The translations under genes were made by a program, and so were the position numbers. From Antedon mediterranea (lineage: Eukaryota; Echinodermata; Crinoidea; Comatulida; Antedonidae), in contig NC_092680.1 in assembly GCF_964355755.1 (NCBI RefSeq), forward strand, positions 2,397,001-2,461,000: a DNA stretch of 64,000 nucleotides, written 5' to 3'. The notes beneath the pieces are model-generated. The model ran no database searches. It saw only the letters and a program-made list of their open reading frames with translations, and was not told the origin of the DNA. Of this stretch, positions 48,205 through 60,499 are shown one piece after another (the stretch's first letter is position 1; each line of letters begins with the position of its first letter).

Positions 48205-51200
48205 AACATTCTTACTAGTACATTACACAATTTGTATTCCTTTTTAACAAATTAAAATTTAAACACATTAGAAGAATATTTCATTATATTTTACAGTGGT
48301 TTATACTTTAAATTAAAGTTTGACCAAGTAATACATGTTTATAAAAGGGCTTACTTGTCCGAGATTGAAGGAAAAGGTAGAAAAACCTATGATAATAAGT
48401 TTAGTAAAAGATGCCCATTTGCAGCGCCACCAAATGTGTGGTTCATCTGCCTAATACATGAATAAAACATAGAAAAACAAATGAAATGTATCTGTCAAAA
48501 GCTAGCGTAGTATAGCATCACACAATCATTACAAGTATCTTATTTTATTAGCTTTAAGTTGGCGGTGGCCTACATACACTCATGGTTCATAATTCTCATT
48601 TCTTTTTTAACTCTTCAAAAACAAGCGAAGTGTAATGACGCTGTCTATTGCAAAATTGACGGCTAAATCTAGAACAGTTATAAATCATATGATACGGTGA
48701 TTATTGCGTCTTTGTACAAAGTTCGCTTGATTCGGGGGTTTAGCGTGCGACGTTCATTACCACTGTGTTACGGTATTGGCTTGCATATCTACGTCAATAT
48801 GGGTGTTAATTTATATCTGTTAATAGTACCAATGGCCCTAATCACTATTAACCAACATGTTGACAGATCACATACAGAATATCCATATTATTAAAATATT
48901 AATTTGATGAATACAAATATTGGGCGTAGGAATATAAATTTAATGGGTGTTACAGTTTTTAATTTGTCTGCAGTATCATCAGTAGTCCTAATCGCAATTA
49001 ACCGATATGTTGACAGATCGGCCAAAATCTTGCGTATTAAGTTGTAAAAATAATAATTGTATGATAAACATCAGAGATGTATGTCAATTTAGGTATTAAT
49101 TTTTATTTGTCTACAGTAGCGGAAGCTCTAATCCTCACGTTGAAAGATAAACTTAGAATATAGTGTGTAAATAATATTAATTAAGTTTGATCAACAAAAA
49201 TACAATTAAAAACTGTGGTTTATTATTCAATTCTAATGTTGACTTACATGTAGAAATACCAGTTGATGATAGAAATAAAAAAAAAGTTTACAATAATATA
49301 AATACGAATTTGTAATGCGCCAATTCCAGCAGTAAGTGATCAAAGGTGCGGAGAGAGCTCAATTTAAAAGAAAAAGATGAGTTTTCAAGGCAGATGATAT
49401 TGGTTTAATAACACGTAAAAATCTAAATTTGTTTGTGTCTACAACATAATAACGAAATCAAACAACATGAAGGGTGTAGCAACAACCAATAACGGATTAA
49501 AAATAGAAATTGTAAAGTATGTTTACAATAAATGTGTCTTTTATTAGTCTCGATCAATAGGCTGCTGCCACCGCATTCAAATGACACCTTTTGTCACCGC
49601 ACTAATCAACGATCATGACCCAGTGAAATTAGGGTCGCAGTGAAACATGACCGCCTGTCATACAAGGACCCCTTCCCGTAGTACAGTTCCCTCGGGATGT
49701 AGTTGAAAAATGCAAAACGAAAAACATCTGAATTTTTGTCATTGCATAGAGTAATGCGTAACTTGTCCTAAAGATGGTCAATGTGTATGAATATCATTCA
49801 CATTGGAAGTGACAATTTTTATTTAGCGGTCATCTGGAAAGGATATTAGATCCCTTCAACAAATTATTCTGATTAGTAAAATAGAGTTAATGCTGAATAA
49901 TATATCATGACATGTTCACCCTTTCAACACGACTGGGCTAGCATTAATAATCTTTTTTCAAGATAGTAGTGCTTAAGTGACAAACTAAGAATGTACTTAT
50001 TAAACCAGTTCATTTGCTTAAACTGAGCTGAGAAAATTGATTGAACAAAAAAATTGGGTGATTTTATTGGTTGTTTGTAAACATTTTTTTTTCCAAATAT
50101 AATGCTGGCATTCAATAACATTAATTTCCTATTCATTTTTATATTCTTGTCTACACAATAATTCACTATACTTTAAATGCACTATATTATAGAGCAACAT
50201 TGTGATTATGAATTCTATACAGTTCTGATAACCATCCATCCATTCTCCATTATTTGATAAATCACACGCTATCAAATATCTTAACACAGTTGAGCTGTGT
50301 AATAAATAGTTATCAATTAATTATCTATTTACACTTTGTGTGCAAACTAATTGTAAAATGATCATCTTAAAATCCATCTATGATCTTTATCTGAACCTGA
50401 TAATCCGTGGATAAACGGATCATATGTATCCAGAACAGCGTAATAATTGACCTAATTAAACAATTATAAATTAAAAAGTAAATGTATGTTGTCTAAATAT
50501 CAAGAGGGTATATCTTCTGAGTTGATATCGTATGTAGATATAGGAATTAACCAATCAGGAAGAGGAACGAAGTTATAACGAAAAAAATAAAAAAACTGAG
50601 TCAGTGTATTCCCAAGCCACACCTTCAAACGGTTCGGCAAAGGCCCGAGAATGCAATTATTATATGATAGAATGCCAGTTAAAGAAACACCGCCATCATA
50701 GTTTGACAAGCTTGGTTGCCGCAAAAAAAGCAATCAAAATACAAAATGTTAATACTACTGTATAAGAGAAAAAAAGTCATAGAAAAAAATAAAATAAAGT
50801 TTTAAAACATTTTAAAAGAAACACAGAAATAACTATTTAGAGATGGAGTATAATTATCAAAAAAAATATATAAAAAACAAATAATACAAATTAAATCAAA
50901 GAAAATATTAAAAACAATACTTCTCTCAAAATGTTAATTAAGTCATTTAAAAAATCAATAAACATTTGTAAAAATTGAAAAACAATTCTAAAAAAAAACA
51001 GAAAAGACTTAGAGATGGAATAATTATTAAAAAATAAATTAAAATAATTAATCAGAAAATAATACAAACCATACTTCTGGCAGAACACAGAAGAATAAGA
51101 ATAAAAAATATTAAAAATGAAGAATATATTATATAATAACCATTGTTTAGTAGATCAACAATATGTTAATATGTATTATATGTATACAGTATAAGAAAAG

Positions 51201-51775
51201 TAGATGTGTATTATTAAAATAGCAATCAGTTATTTGGATTCATAATTCATCTACATCTGTTTATTAATGGTAAAATTTCCAAGCAATGTATGACAAAATG
51301 TTTGATTACCTAACTTACAGTAATCACTATCCCACGAATGTGAGGCCTTTGTATGAATTTAATTTAATTCTATACAACGAAGCAAACAAAGTGTATGCAA
51401 CGGACTATGAATATGACATAGATTTTATAATGAACTCTGCACTACATTGGCCTATAACTTACTTCAACTTTACTTCGAGCATTAATATTTTTTTTTTGTA
51501 AATTATCCTTTATTTTTTTTAGAAACTTTACTATCAATCTTTCTTTAAAATATAAATTTTATTTTAATTACATTGTATGGTAATTATTATTATAAATTTA
51601 TGTTTTATTTTAATGTCGCATATTTAAATTTCCATAAATATTTTATCTTGATTTATTATTGTACAATAATTAATATTAAATGAATAACGATTACAATTGT
51701 TTGTTAATTAGTAATATCTGTTCATAGGGGCTATATACAATAGAATCTATCCATTGGAACATCCTTATTCAGGAA
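48205..51775. other. AT-rich non-coding DNA
   Basis: No gene was recognised. Region 50.75-51.1 kb consists largely of A-rich runs with a diverged internal duplication (AGAGATGGA-ATAATTA). Confidence 0.45.
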
Positions 51776-51777
51776 AA

Positions 51778-51905
51778 TTTCAATTCAATTCAATTTAATT
51801 CTGTGAGTTCTTCTACTTTGGCCGCCTAGCACTAAACTAAACTCAATTCAATTCAATTCAATTTCTTTATTGCGGCAAATTCCATCAAGGGCAAATATCC
51901 GCTTA
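51778..51905 (-). mobile_element. LINE 3' end (minus strand) with AATAAA and (AATTG)n tail
   Basis: Read on the minus strand, CCTTGATGGAATTTGCCGC is followed by AATAAA (51871-51866), then GAAATTGAATTGAATTGAAT (51862-51844). A second AATTGAATTG run lies at 51796-51778. This matches the 3' end of a 5'-truncated LINE-type retrotransposon. It shares the tail type of the plus-strand remnant at 4728-4795. No coding sequence remains. Confidence 0.5.
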
Positions 51906-52097
51906 AACATACTGCATCATACAAACATATACATATTTACATTTAAAATTTCCTATTAAGGGGCACTTTTCAATTGAAATATAAGTATGATTGATTAATT
52001 ATATGATAAGATGAGGGGCTAGTGTTGCCTGAAAGCTCTGCTAATTTTCTGGCTGTTTTACTTTATTGTTTTGATTTAGCTATTTGCTTATTTTTTG

Positions 52098-52265
52098 TTG
52101 TATCTCCATTGAGATCCAGCCACTGATACCCACAGCATTGTCATTTTTTCAGTGCTTATTTTTTTTTGTATCTTCATTGAGATCCAGCCACTAATACCCA
52201 CAGCATTGTCATTTTGTATCTCCATTGAGATCCAGCCACTGATACCCACAGCATTGTCATATTTT
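52098..52265 (-). repeat. Three tandem copies of a 48-bp unit
   Basis: TATCTCCATTGAGATCCAGC plus CACTGATACCCACAGCATTGTCAT occurs from 52101, 52169 and 52217. Copies 2 and 3 are 48 bp apart, and copy 1 is separated from copy 2 by a 20-bp T-rich insert. On the minus strand the units read TMLWVSVAGSQ in a short frame. Each unit contains the small palindrome CTCCATTGAGATC-like stem. It may be a fragment of a longer dispersed repeat. Confidence 0.85.
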
Positions 52266-52269
52266 CAGT

Positions 52270-53750
52270 AATTTGCCTTTGGATATATATAATTATATTA
52301 TAAATATTATGTTTTTTTTTGTTTTTTTTAAAATTCAAATTTTCAACTAAAAAAAAATCAACATTTTTCTTCATTTTAAAACATATACATAACAAGATAA
52401 CAGAAAAAAAAAGTTATTATATTATTTATATCTAGTAGTATACCTACACTAGCATGTTTGTTCGTTTATACATATTTTTAATATTGCATGCACTGACACA
52501 TCAAAATGACCGAAAATGTTCATATGTCTTATAAAAATTAAAAAAAAAGAAGTAAATACATTCTAAAATAAAAGCAATAAAAATGCAAGAAATTGTAATT
52601 TTATATTTGTGGTGGTCTCTTCGCGAAGAATCATGTAATATCGATGTAGCCAAACTGAATCATTACTTTTTGTGTTGATGAATAATATGCAATAGATCTG
52701 TCACCTGCTAATAGATCATTTTCATTTTTTAGATAAAAAATCTTAAAAGTAATAATTTGATTACTCTTGTTTGAATCTTGAATGATTAAATGTGTGAAAG
52801 AAGACAGTTATTTGCAACAGCACCTGTTTCATCACGCACAGACCTTTGAGAATAAAACATTCTGAATAATATGGACAATCTAAAGTAACAACCTGGATAT
52901 AATCCTAAAGGCCAGTTTACACTACACATGATACACAACGATAAATAGATATACGTTTTTCAACACAAAACCAACAACAACAAAAAAAGTTTTTTATTAA
53001 ACTTTCTAGGGTTATCTTCAGTTCATTCAGTTAATATTGTTATCTTGTACAGATTCTTTTTTTTATTTGACGTGTCTGTTTGTAAAATTGAATGAACTGA
53101 AATAAAATGAAATGTAACAAAAGAAAGTGTTCCTCTAAGAACTATAGAATAACCATTTATTCTGTTTTTTATAAAAATAATATTTTCACAAGTTTGATGC
53201 ATTGCTTTTAAAGATTAAATTTGTAAAGACAAGATAACCTTAGAATCAGCTTTAAACTGATGTTTATAATTGCTTTTATACTGAGTAATTGATGAAGGAA
53301 CTGACCAATGACAAGACAACGTGTGCCCTTCAGTTACGATTCCCTAAAGTATTAAATGTTAGAGATATTGCACCCTGAAATCAAGAAGGAATTACCAAAA
53401 CGCTCTTGAAAACGACAAAAAATATACGTAATAACAATTGAGGGCCTCCTTTAAGTTATTGAAAACTTGGTAAATACTTGAGCATGTCAATCATTCAATC
53501 ATTCAAATTATAAGAGCTTTTCTACACTGGTATATATCAAGCAATGTGAGCATTATATACAAAATATTTTGATGTATCAGCTTAGGAATGGTAAAAATGT
53601 TTTAAAAAAGTACTAAACAGATTTTCCAACAGTAAGTTACACGTCTTCTTCACACTGAAAAATTGAAAAATATTAAAACAGAAATGTTAAATTACAAAAC
53701 AATTGTCTTTTCATAATATACGCATGAATAATCTTGTTCCATTTCTTTTT
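52270..53750. other. AT-rich non-coding DNA
   Basis: No gene was recognised. Confidence 0.5.
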
Positions 53751-53753
53751 TTG

Positions 53754-54010
53754 GAAGAAGATGGGAAAAGAAAGAGGAGATAGAGGAGATTGGAAGGAAG
53801 AGAGGAGATGGGAGAAGAGAGAGGAGATGGGAGAAGAGAGAGGAGATGGGAAGAGAGAGGAGATGGGAAGAGAGAGGAGATGGGAGAAAAGAGAGGAGAC
53901 GGGAGAAAAGAGAGCAGATAAGGAGAAAAGAGAGCAGATGGGAGAAAAGAGGGGAGATAGGGGAAAAGAGAGAAGATGGGGGAAGAGAGAGGAGATGGGG
54001 AAGAGACAGG
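53754..54010 (+). repeat. Second polypurine tract, GAGGAGATGGGA-type minisatellite
   Basis: About 255 bases with almost only A and G on the plus strand, made of 16-22-bp units such as GAGAGGAGATGGGAGAAGA. Unlike the tract at 618-988 it is richer in GGG and its units are more regular. It produces Glu/Arg/Lys-rich forward frames and a Ser/Leu/Phe/Pro reverse frame that are not credible proteins. Confidence 0.95.
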
Positions 54011-54649
54011 ATACGATATTATTTATTGCCAACAATGAGGAAGAGGGATACAGATTACACTCTTAGATTATTCCAGGAGGGCATTTTACATAATGTAGTA
54101 GAAAAGAATTTAGACATTTTCAAACTCTAACAAAACTCTGGTTTTAGGAAAATTTACAACATTAGAACAATTGTAGGTAGGCTTAGAAAGACCCCAATCT
54201 CTCAGATTGATCAAAAACACAAGAAAACTATAGATGATTAACAAACCAATCATTCATTCAAAACCAAATTGATTCACAGAAATATTATTGAATTATTATT
54301 CAATGCTGAATTACATTATTTATTCTCATCATGTTAAAAAAAATATATAGGACATTTTGAGAGCTTCAGGCAGTAGCGTTTAAAAAATCTTGACAATAAT
54401 AATAACAAAAAGAATAACGTTCTGCGTGAATTATACTGAACGATTCCAATTTCATGAGGTAGTTTGTTGTTCTCTATTTTCTGAGATAAATCGTTATGTA
54501 TGTTACAATCTCAATCGAAGATATGGGCATATTAAACAGACGCTTTCTGTTTTCATAACTAAATATGAAATTGAAATACAAAATACTGAAGAAATTCTGT
54601 ATAAGTAGTAGTTTTTATGCATAATGTTATTTTACATATTATGTAAATT

Positions 54650-54963
54650 AATTTCAGATATATCATGTATGATTCCAACGAACTTTCGAGTTAAAAAAAC
54701 TATTGTGAGGCATTTGATAAACAGGTAAACCTGCCTTAAAATGTCGTTACTATTCTTATCATCAGAACAGAAATCAACGCCTAGAGTACTTATTTACCAA
54801 TAGGACAGGTTGTATGTAAATGAGGATCATATTGGTATATAATGCACTGTTTTCTGTTCTGATGATGATAATAGTTTCTCGAAAAATGTCAAGACATTTT
54901 AAGGCAGTTTGCCTGTTTATCAAATGCCTCACAATAGTTATTTTAACTCGAAATTTCAGATAT
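54650..54963. mobile_element. Long inverted repeat bounded by a 12-bp direct repeat, Penelope-like
   Basis: AATTTCAGATAT at 54650-54661 recurs at 54952-54963. Inside, arms of about 90-100 bp (54684-54773 and 54851-54953) are inverted copies that begin TTTCGAGTTAAAA and include GTGAGGCATTTGATAAACAGG. They are separated by about 77 bp. The right arm contains CTGATGA (54859-54865) and, 15 nt on, GAAAAATGTC, reminiscent of the hammerhead order but without a visible stem II. The architecture parallels 26311-26529. An insertion with target-site duplication is inferred. Confidence 0.5.
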
Positions 54964-54969
54964 GTTGTG

Positions 54970-55765
54970 ATAATTTACTTTTTCGGTATTAATTATCTAT
55001 AAAATATAACTCAAATTAGCAGTCAATAAAATTAGTAGGTAAAGATACATGCTTACATATTAGATGTAATAGCATCTGTAAACTGTGCCACAATCTGTAA
55101 TCTGAGATCTCAACTCTGATTGGTTGCTAAGTATGGCAGATGTTAAGCAGACTGCTTCATTTTAAATTCAAAATTTTAATCAAATATAGTTAGTACAAAA
55201 TTACGAAAGTTTTAATATAAAAATGTTTTATGAAACACAGCTTTTTAATGGTATTGTTGTTGAGGTAATTCCCGGGGTTTGTATTAATAAATATATACTT
55301 CATTAAAACCAATTAACATAGTTAAGTACAGTGGAAATAAAATTATTAGATTAAAAATAAAGAATTTGCAAATGATAAGGCAGTATATATAATGTATGCG
55401 CAGGTCAAGGATTTGTGGGCTTGAAAAGGCAAATTTTAAGTCGTTTTATTTAATGAATATATATATGTACGCTTTTACTCAACAGGCATAATGTTTAAGA
55501 TTATGTGCCTGTTCAGATAAATTATCCTCTTAACCCAATTGTAGTGTTACACGAAGAATGACAACAAAAGAGATATTTAAACTAAAATCATTAATTTCAT
55601 ATCTAATATTTAAATTGACATTGCAATGCACTCGGGTCCTCCCTATGGACATAAATGTCATTGACTTTACACTTAGCATTGAAAGCAATCGTGACAAAAA
55701 ACAAAAATACAATGTTAAAGTCACTGAACATGAAATATTTTAATGATTCGGTTATCAAGGCTATG
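54970..55765. other. AT-rich non-coding DNA
   Basis: No gene was recognised. Frames at 55530-55785 overlap on both strands and have no motif. Confidence 0.45.
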
Positions 55766-55768
55766 TAA

Positions 55769-56600
55769 TGGGAAGAGGCAAACATTGGTCGTTTATACTA
55801 GGGTAAAATTTCCCATGGCACAACAAGTGCAACATTTACTATGAGTAAATTCAATGAGGCAAGAATTCATTCACTCATTCATTTACTGTGAATGGTGGCA
55901 TTCTTATAAACAAGGTTAGAAGTCCCCATGACACAAGAAGTAATTTAAAAAGTACAAATTCACATTAATGTCATACATACTCATTTAACATGAAACATTA
56001 AGGTTTAATTAGTAAGGAAATGGAGTAAAAATATAAATTATTGTACAGTCTTTTAAATGAGGCTAGAGAAGTCCCTATGACTAAATATTACAAAAGTACA
56101 AATGTCAGTTCACATTAATATTATATAATGTCATTCAACAAGATCATTAGATTTAGGCAATGGGGGGAAAATGGTACATTACTGTGCATTTATTTTAATG
56201 AGGCTAGTCTGAGTGGCACAAAATATCACAAAAGTACAGATGTTAATTCACATTACAATCAAAGCATTAGATTTAGGCAATGGGGCAAATAGGTAACATT
56301 ATTGTGCATTTCTTCAAATGAAGCTAGCGTATAGTCACAATGACACAGAATATTACAAAAGTACAGATGTTAATTCTCATTACAATCAAAGCATTAGATT
56401 TAGGCAATGGGGCAAATAGGTAACATTATTGTGCATTTCTTCAAATGAAGCTAGAGTATAGTCCCAATGACACAGAATATTACAAAAGTACAAATGGCAC
56501 TACAAAATTCATATTATATTGCATTGAACAAGGATCAATTATTATTCGATTAAATCAGAAAGGCAATGGGGCAGAAAAGGTAAGAAACCCCATAGTGGTG
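55769..56600 (+). repeat. Satellite-like array of ~120-160-bp units, about six copies
   Basis: Each unit carries AATATTACAAAAGTACAAAT, then TTCACATTA, CATTAGATTTAGGCAATGGGG, ACATTATTGTGCATTT and AATGAGGCTAG. GGCAATGGGG-type anchors lie near 56012, 56156, 56276, 56402 and 56562. The two units around 56239-56365 are almost identical with a 126-bp period, while the outer units are diverged in sequence and length. No frame is open through it. This is the most complex tandem array in the window. Confidence 0.85.
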
Positions 56601-56604
56601 TCAC

Positions 56605-57320
56605 CTACATTTGGAAATGAATAATAGTGTTATCCCAGACAGATCCAGGGGTGAATGTTATTGTAATGATGCTTAGGACCATTAAGCCAAGAACTATAAA
56701 CTATGGTTCAAAACAAACTTGGTATGAGGTGGTCACAAACCATGACGATAATCGTCTGGACCACTTTCATTAAGTCGGTGACAGCCAACAAAAAAGTGTG
56801 CATGGCCTTCATTATATTTTGACATCAGAATAAGTAAATACCCCCAGGTCATATCCGCACCTATAATGATTACTACAAAGGTACTAAACAAATAAGATGA
56901 TTGATATTGATGTAGTAACAATAGTGTCTGGAAAAAGTTATTTTGTAAAAGTCATTCAGTAGAAACCAAATTATTCAAGGTTGCTTAAAGCATGCCCTAG
57001 AATTATTATTTACACAGAAAGTTGTTGTTTATATACATTTGTAGTTACCACCCATTCATCCCGTCCTTGGACAAAGTTAGTAACCTTTACAAACGAAAAC
57101 TCTAAAAATAGATCCACTAAACCACCTACCTCAGCCTACTTTTACATAATTTGTTTATTTTTTTCCACACTAATCATTTGCTTGTTTGAAATAAACAATG
57201 TATTGAGAGTTGATACATTTTTAAACATCACAGTAAATTACAGAATTATCATCCCGTCGCGTCGGTGCAGTACCGGTTTCTGCCCTGGGCTCACATCCAA
57301 CCCTAGCAATCAGTGTAAGT
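56605..57320. other. Non-coding DNA with an unidentified 118-codon frame
   Basis: The frame 56981-57337 (starts MLKACPRIIIYTESC) includes a hydrophobic stretch (AYFYIICLFFSTLIICLF) that could span a membrane, but it ends inside the SINE-like sequence downstream. Phe/Ile/Leu-rich runs are expected from AT-rich DNA. It is treated as non-coding. Confidence 0.35.
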
Positions 57321-57378
57321 TTGTATTAACATGCTAGTGATCTGGAGGTTGTGGGTTGAGTTCCACCTGAGACTACAT
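57318..57378 (+). mobile_element. tRNA-like SINE head
   Basis: AACATGCTAGTGATCTGGAGG is followed by a B-box-like GGTTGAGTTCC (57354-57364) flanked by complementary GTGG and CCAC. The 3' side passes into GAAAAAAACTTAAGG. This is a degenerate tRNA-derived head. It is not a functional tRNA. Confidence 0.4.
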
Positions 57379-57384
57379 TTGAAA

Positions 57385-58935
57385 AAAACTTAAGGTTTAT
57401 TTAATACTATACTTTAAATAACATAGCTGCCAAATTGCTAAAAGTGGGACCAAAGAGGATAGTATAGGAAGATATTTCTGTTGTATATTTTGTATTATGT
57501 AAATTGTGTCTAAAAAATCGAAAATAAAAATACATTTAAATACTTCTACATGAAGTAAAAGTCATATTTTATACAGATAAAAATGACTGACAGCAATTTT
57601 TTTTATTAAATAATAAATGTGATAATGTACCCCAGTGAAAAGGTAGGTGATAAACATAACAGATAATAACTTTTAAAAATATACACAATTTTTACAATCA
57701 TATAATTTATTTATGACAAATTTCATGTAAACTAATTATTTTTCTGTCATGGGATTTACATCGATTGTTTATTCATGATGTTAAAAATGTTTTTATTTTA
57801 TAAAACTAGAAAAAAAATATCAAAATGTGGTAACAAATGATGATTTTTTCTCATGTTTAGGTGATTTTCAATTGACATCCAAATTCGACAAAATTATGAG
57901 GAATTTAATTGCTATTTTTGTGCCACCTGCTATGATAAAGAAAAAAAACATTTCATTCATATAGCTAAGTCATTATTATGTCATTGGCGTCCATTGATTT
58001 ATCATCTAAAATAAAAAAGAGATTTTATTTTGGTGAAGCATTCAAATTTACAGCCAAGGTGTGTTTTACTCAAATGTTTTTAGCATGGCACTGTGGCTCC
58101 ATTGGTATAATCTGAATGTCCACAATTGAAGATGAATGTATAATGTTAAACATAATGTTGTTTAAAGTTCTCAGCACATACAAGAACACTTTCGACAATC
58201 AGCTATTGAGTCAAGTTAAAATACTGGTGATTATTGTTCCAAAAACTAAATGTGACAAATGATTTTACCAATAACCTAACACAACATTCAAATATATTTA
58301 ATCATTTTTTTAAACTTTTTTATCTAGTAAAATCTAAAATATTTGTACAACTATTAAGCTATCATTCTTTGCTTCTTCTATGTCCTCTAAGGGTGTTCGC
58401 AAATCGATTGTCCCAATTTTTACTTTGTGATGCTCTAATTCTTTCATATAATATTGCTAAAAGTATATATATTAGAGTTGTAAAGGAGCGGCATATCAAT
58501 CAAACCTCCCAACATGATTACATTCTAGCGTGTAAATGTATTTTATGACTTGCCCCAGGCAGTAGTTCAACCGTGCATTGCTACGACAACTGCACATATA
58601 AAACAATATTTAATGATATTGTGTGATGACAAACAATGTGATGCAAAAATAAAGTAAAATTTAAATGTATGTATAGAGTCGGTAACTGTTGCGTGGGCAT
58701 AATAAATACAACGATAAATTTAAGAGTTGTATTAACACAAAGACGATTTTTCCTTGTTTCCTAGTAAAAGGCAATAGTATATTCTTAGAAATTACAAAAA
58801 AAAAGTTTAGTTGTCTGGCGATAGTCGTAGAACAATGCATATGAAGTATGCCCTCAATTGGTTCTAGTGGACGTATCACTTATTTATTTACTAAAATTAA
58901 TATTATGCAAACATGTGTTACTTTAAACATCTATT
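57385..58935. other. AT-rich non-coding DNA
   Basis: No gene was recognised. The 104-codon frame 58234-58548 is Leu/Phe/Asn/Ile-rich without a motif. Confidence 0.45.
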
Positions 58936-58940
58936 ATGGC

Positions 58941-59088
58941 TAAAGCTCTGTCTACACTATCAAACTAGTTTGAAAAAAAAAGTGTGATTGCCTAAATATC
59001 ATAGTGATATGACATTATCATGTCCATGTAGGGCCACATCATGTTTTTTTTTTGTCACATAAAATGTGATAGTGTAGACAGAGCTTTA
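58941..59088. mobile_element. Palindromic MITE, copy 5
   Basis: Near-complete copy: TAAAGCTCTGTCTACACTAT at the left, ATAGTGTAGACAGAGCTTTA at the right, with a T-rich spacer in the right arm. The centre reads TAGTGATATGACATTATCATGT. Confidence 0.85.
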
Positions 59089-59145
59089 ACTTTAATAGTG
59101 GACCTCCCAGCAAACTGTGAATGCTGTACACGCCTTCTAGAGATC

Positions 59146-59190
59146 TGTTTTTTTTGTCACATAAAGTTTGATAGTGTAGACAGAGCTTTA
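59146..59190. mobile_element. Solo right arm of the palindromic MITE
   Basis: TGTTTTTTTTGTCACATAAAG and then TTTGATAGTGTAGACAGAGC repeats the last ~45 bp of copy 5, 102 bp downstream of it. Only the right arm is present, so it arose by local duplication, or is what remains of a second insertion. Confidence 0.85.
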
Positions 59191-59194
59191 AGAA

Positions 59195-60225
59195 CGTATT
59201 ATTAATTTTTGCTTATATAGCACTTAAATGTAATGGTACCACAGAACAGGAGAAGGAACTATCTCTAGAGCAATGATGTATGGCTGCTATGAATTGTAAC
59301 AATAAAGCTTGGTTCAAAAAGGAGTATCTTAATAGTAAATATGCTGTATAGCTCCCTCATATGATCTAAATTTGCTAAAATTAACGCTTTTTTCATGAGA
59401 TCATCTTTAAAATTAGATAAAATATGTAGTTTGGTCAAAGGTCAAATCTATAATGTTATAGTGTAAATTACTAAACACATATTTATAAAGTCAGTTTCAG
59501 AAAAATAAATAATTAATTCACAAATATTATGTTAATTATTTTGGAAAAGAATATGGAAATTAAAACTGTACTTTATTAGCGAAAAACAAATTATAATTTT
59601 TTGAAAATATTACCTTGCATTTCAGACAATAATTTAAGCGATTTTTAGAAGGAGAATAATCATTACCCCCTCTATAGTCTTTAATCTTATTTGTAATTTT
59701 TTTTAAAAATGAGAATGCAAAAAAAAAAAAATTAAACTTTGTTGATCTTTATCATAACATTTGAAATGTTTTAAAAGGTTGAACTTAGATTTTTATAGTA
59801 TCCCCCATGCAGCTAGCATTGTCAACATGATTTAAGAGCACAGAGACAGGGGAAAAAGTAATTTAAGTCCTCTATAAGCTTTCCAGATATGCCTCGTTCC
59901 AATAACACAGAAACAACATTAGGGCTACAAATCATACTAGAAGCATTAGTTTACTGTTTAACATACAGGTTCCTATTCGATGACCCTTCATACTCAACTA
60001 GAGCATGGTAGGTCGGCATAAATGGATAACCAATGTAATAATATGCAAATGACTTGCATTTTTTAAAGGATAAATCAACGAGACTGAGAGAATAGTCATA
60101 CATGTTTTATTGTGTACAATGTAAAAAAGATAGTGTAATAGTTAGAATAGATGTATATTGAGGATAATTTTGATTTGAATAAAAATAAAATTCTGATAGC
60201 AATTAATCAAACAACTGTGTTTTGC
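59195..60225. other. AT-rich non-coding DNA
   Basis: No gene was recognised. Confidence 0.5.
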
Positions 60226-60230
60226 GCTGA

Positions 60231-60492
60231 GCTAACAGTTACACAGTGTTGCAGCTTAAAGTTACACAGCGTTGCATCTAAAAGTTATACAGCGTTGCAG
60301 CTAAAAGTTACATAGGGCTGCAGCTAAACGTTACATAGCGCTGCAGCTAAAAGTTACACAGCATTGCAGCTAACAGTTACACAGCGTTGCAGCTAACAGT
60401 TACACAGCGTTGCAGCCAACAGTTAAACAGCGTTGCAGCTAAAAGTTACACAGTGATGCAGCTAAAATTTAGTGTTGCCGCTAAAAGTTATT
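60231..60492 (+). repeat. 23-bp minisatellite, ten units plus a shortened end
   Basis: Unit GCTAAAAGTTACACAGCGTT plus GCA, repeated ten times from 60231 to 60460, then a shortened unit (GCTAAAATTTAGTGTTGCC) and a final GCTAAAAGTTA. Units differ by 1-4 bases. Each contains GCAGC and could pair weakly with its neighbours. A frame (60387-60617) crosses it and shows near-repeated peptides in shifting frames, so it is not a protein. Confidence 0.95.
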
Positions 60493-60499
60493 TTTGGAA

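Noticed and set aside
53673-54130. Glu/Arg-rich forward and Ser/Phe/Pro-rich reverse frames of 94-120 codons
   Set aside because: They come from the polypurine minisatellite. The same holds for 607-991.
56981-57337. 118-codon membrane protein gene
   Set aside because: The hydrophobic stretch is what AT-rich DNA yields by chance, the frame ends inside a SINE-like sequence, and no homologous domain is apparent.
60231-60492. CRISPR-like or tRNA-cluster array
   Set aside because: Contiguous 23-bp units without spacers or cloverleaf potential. It is a minisatellite.
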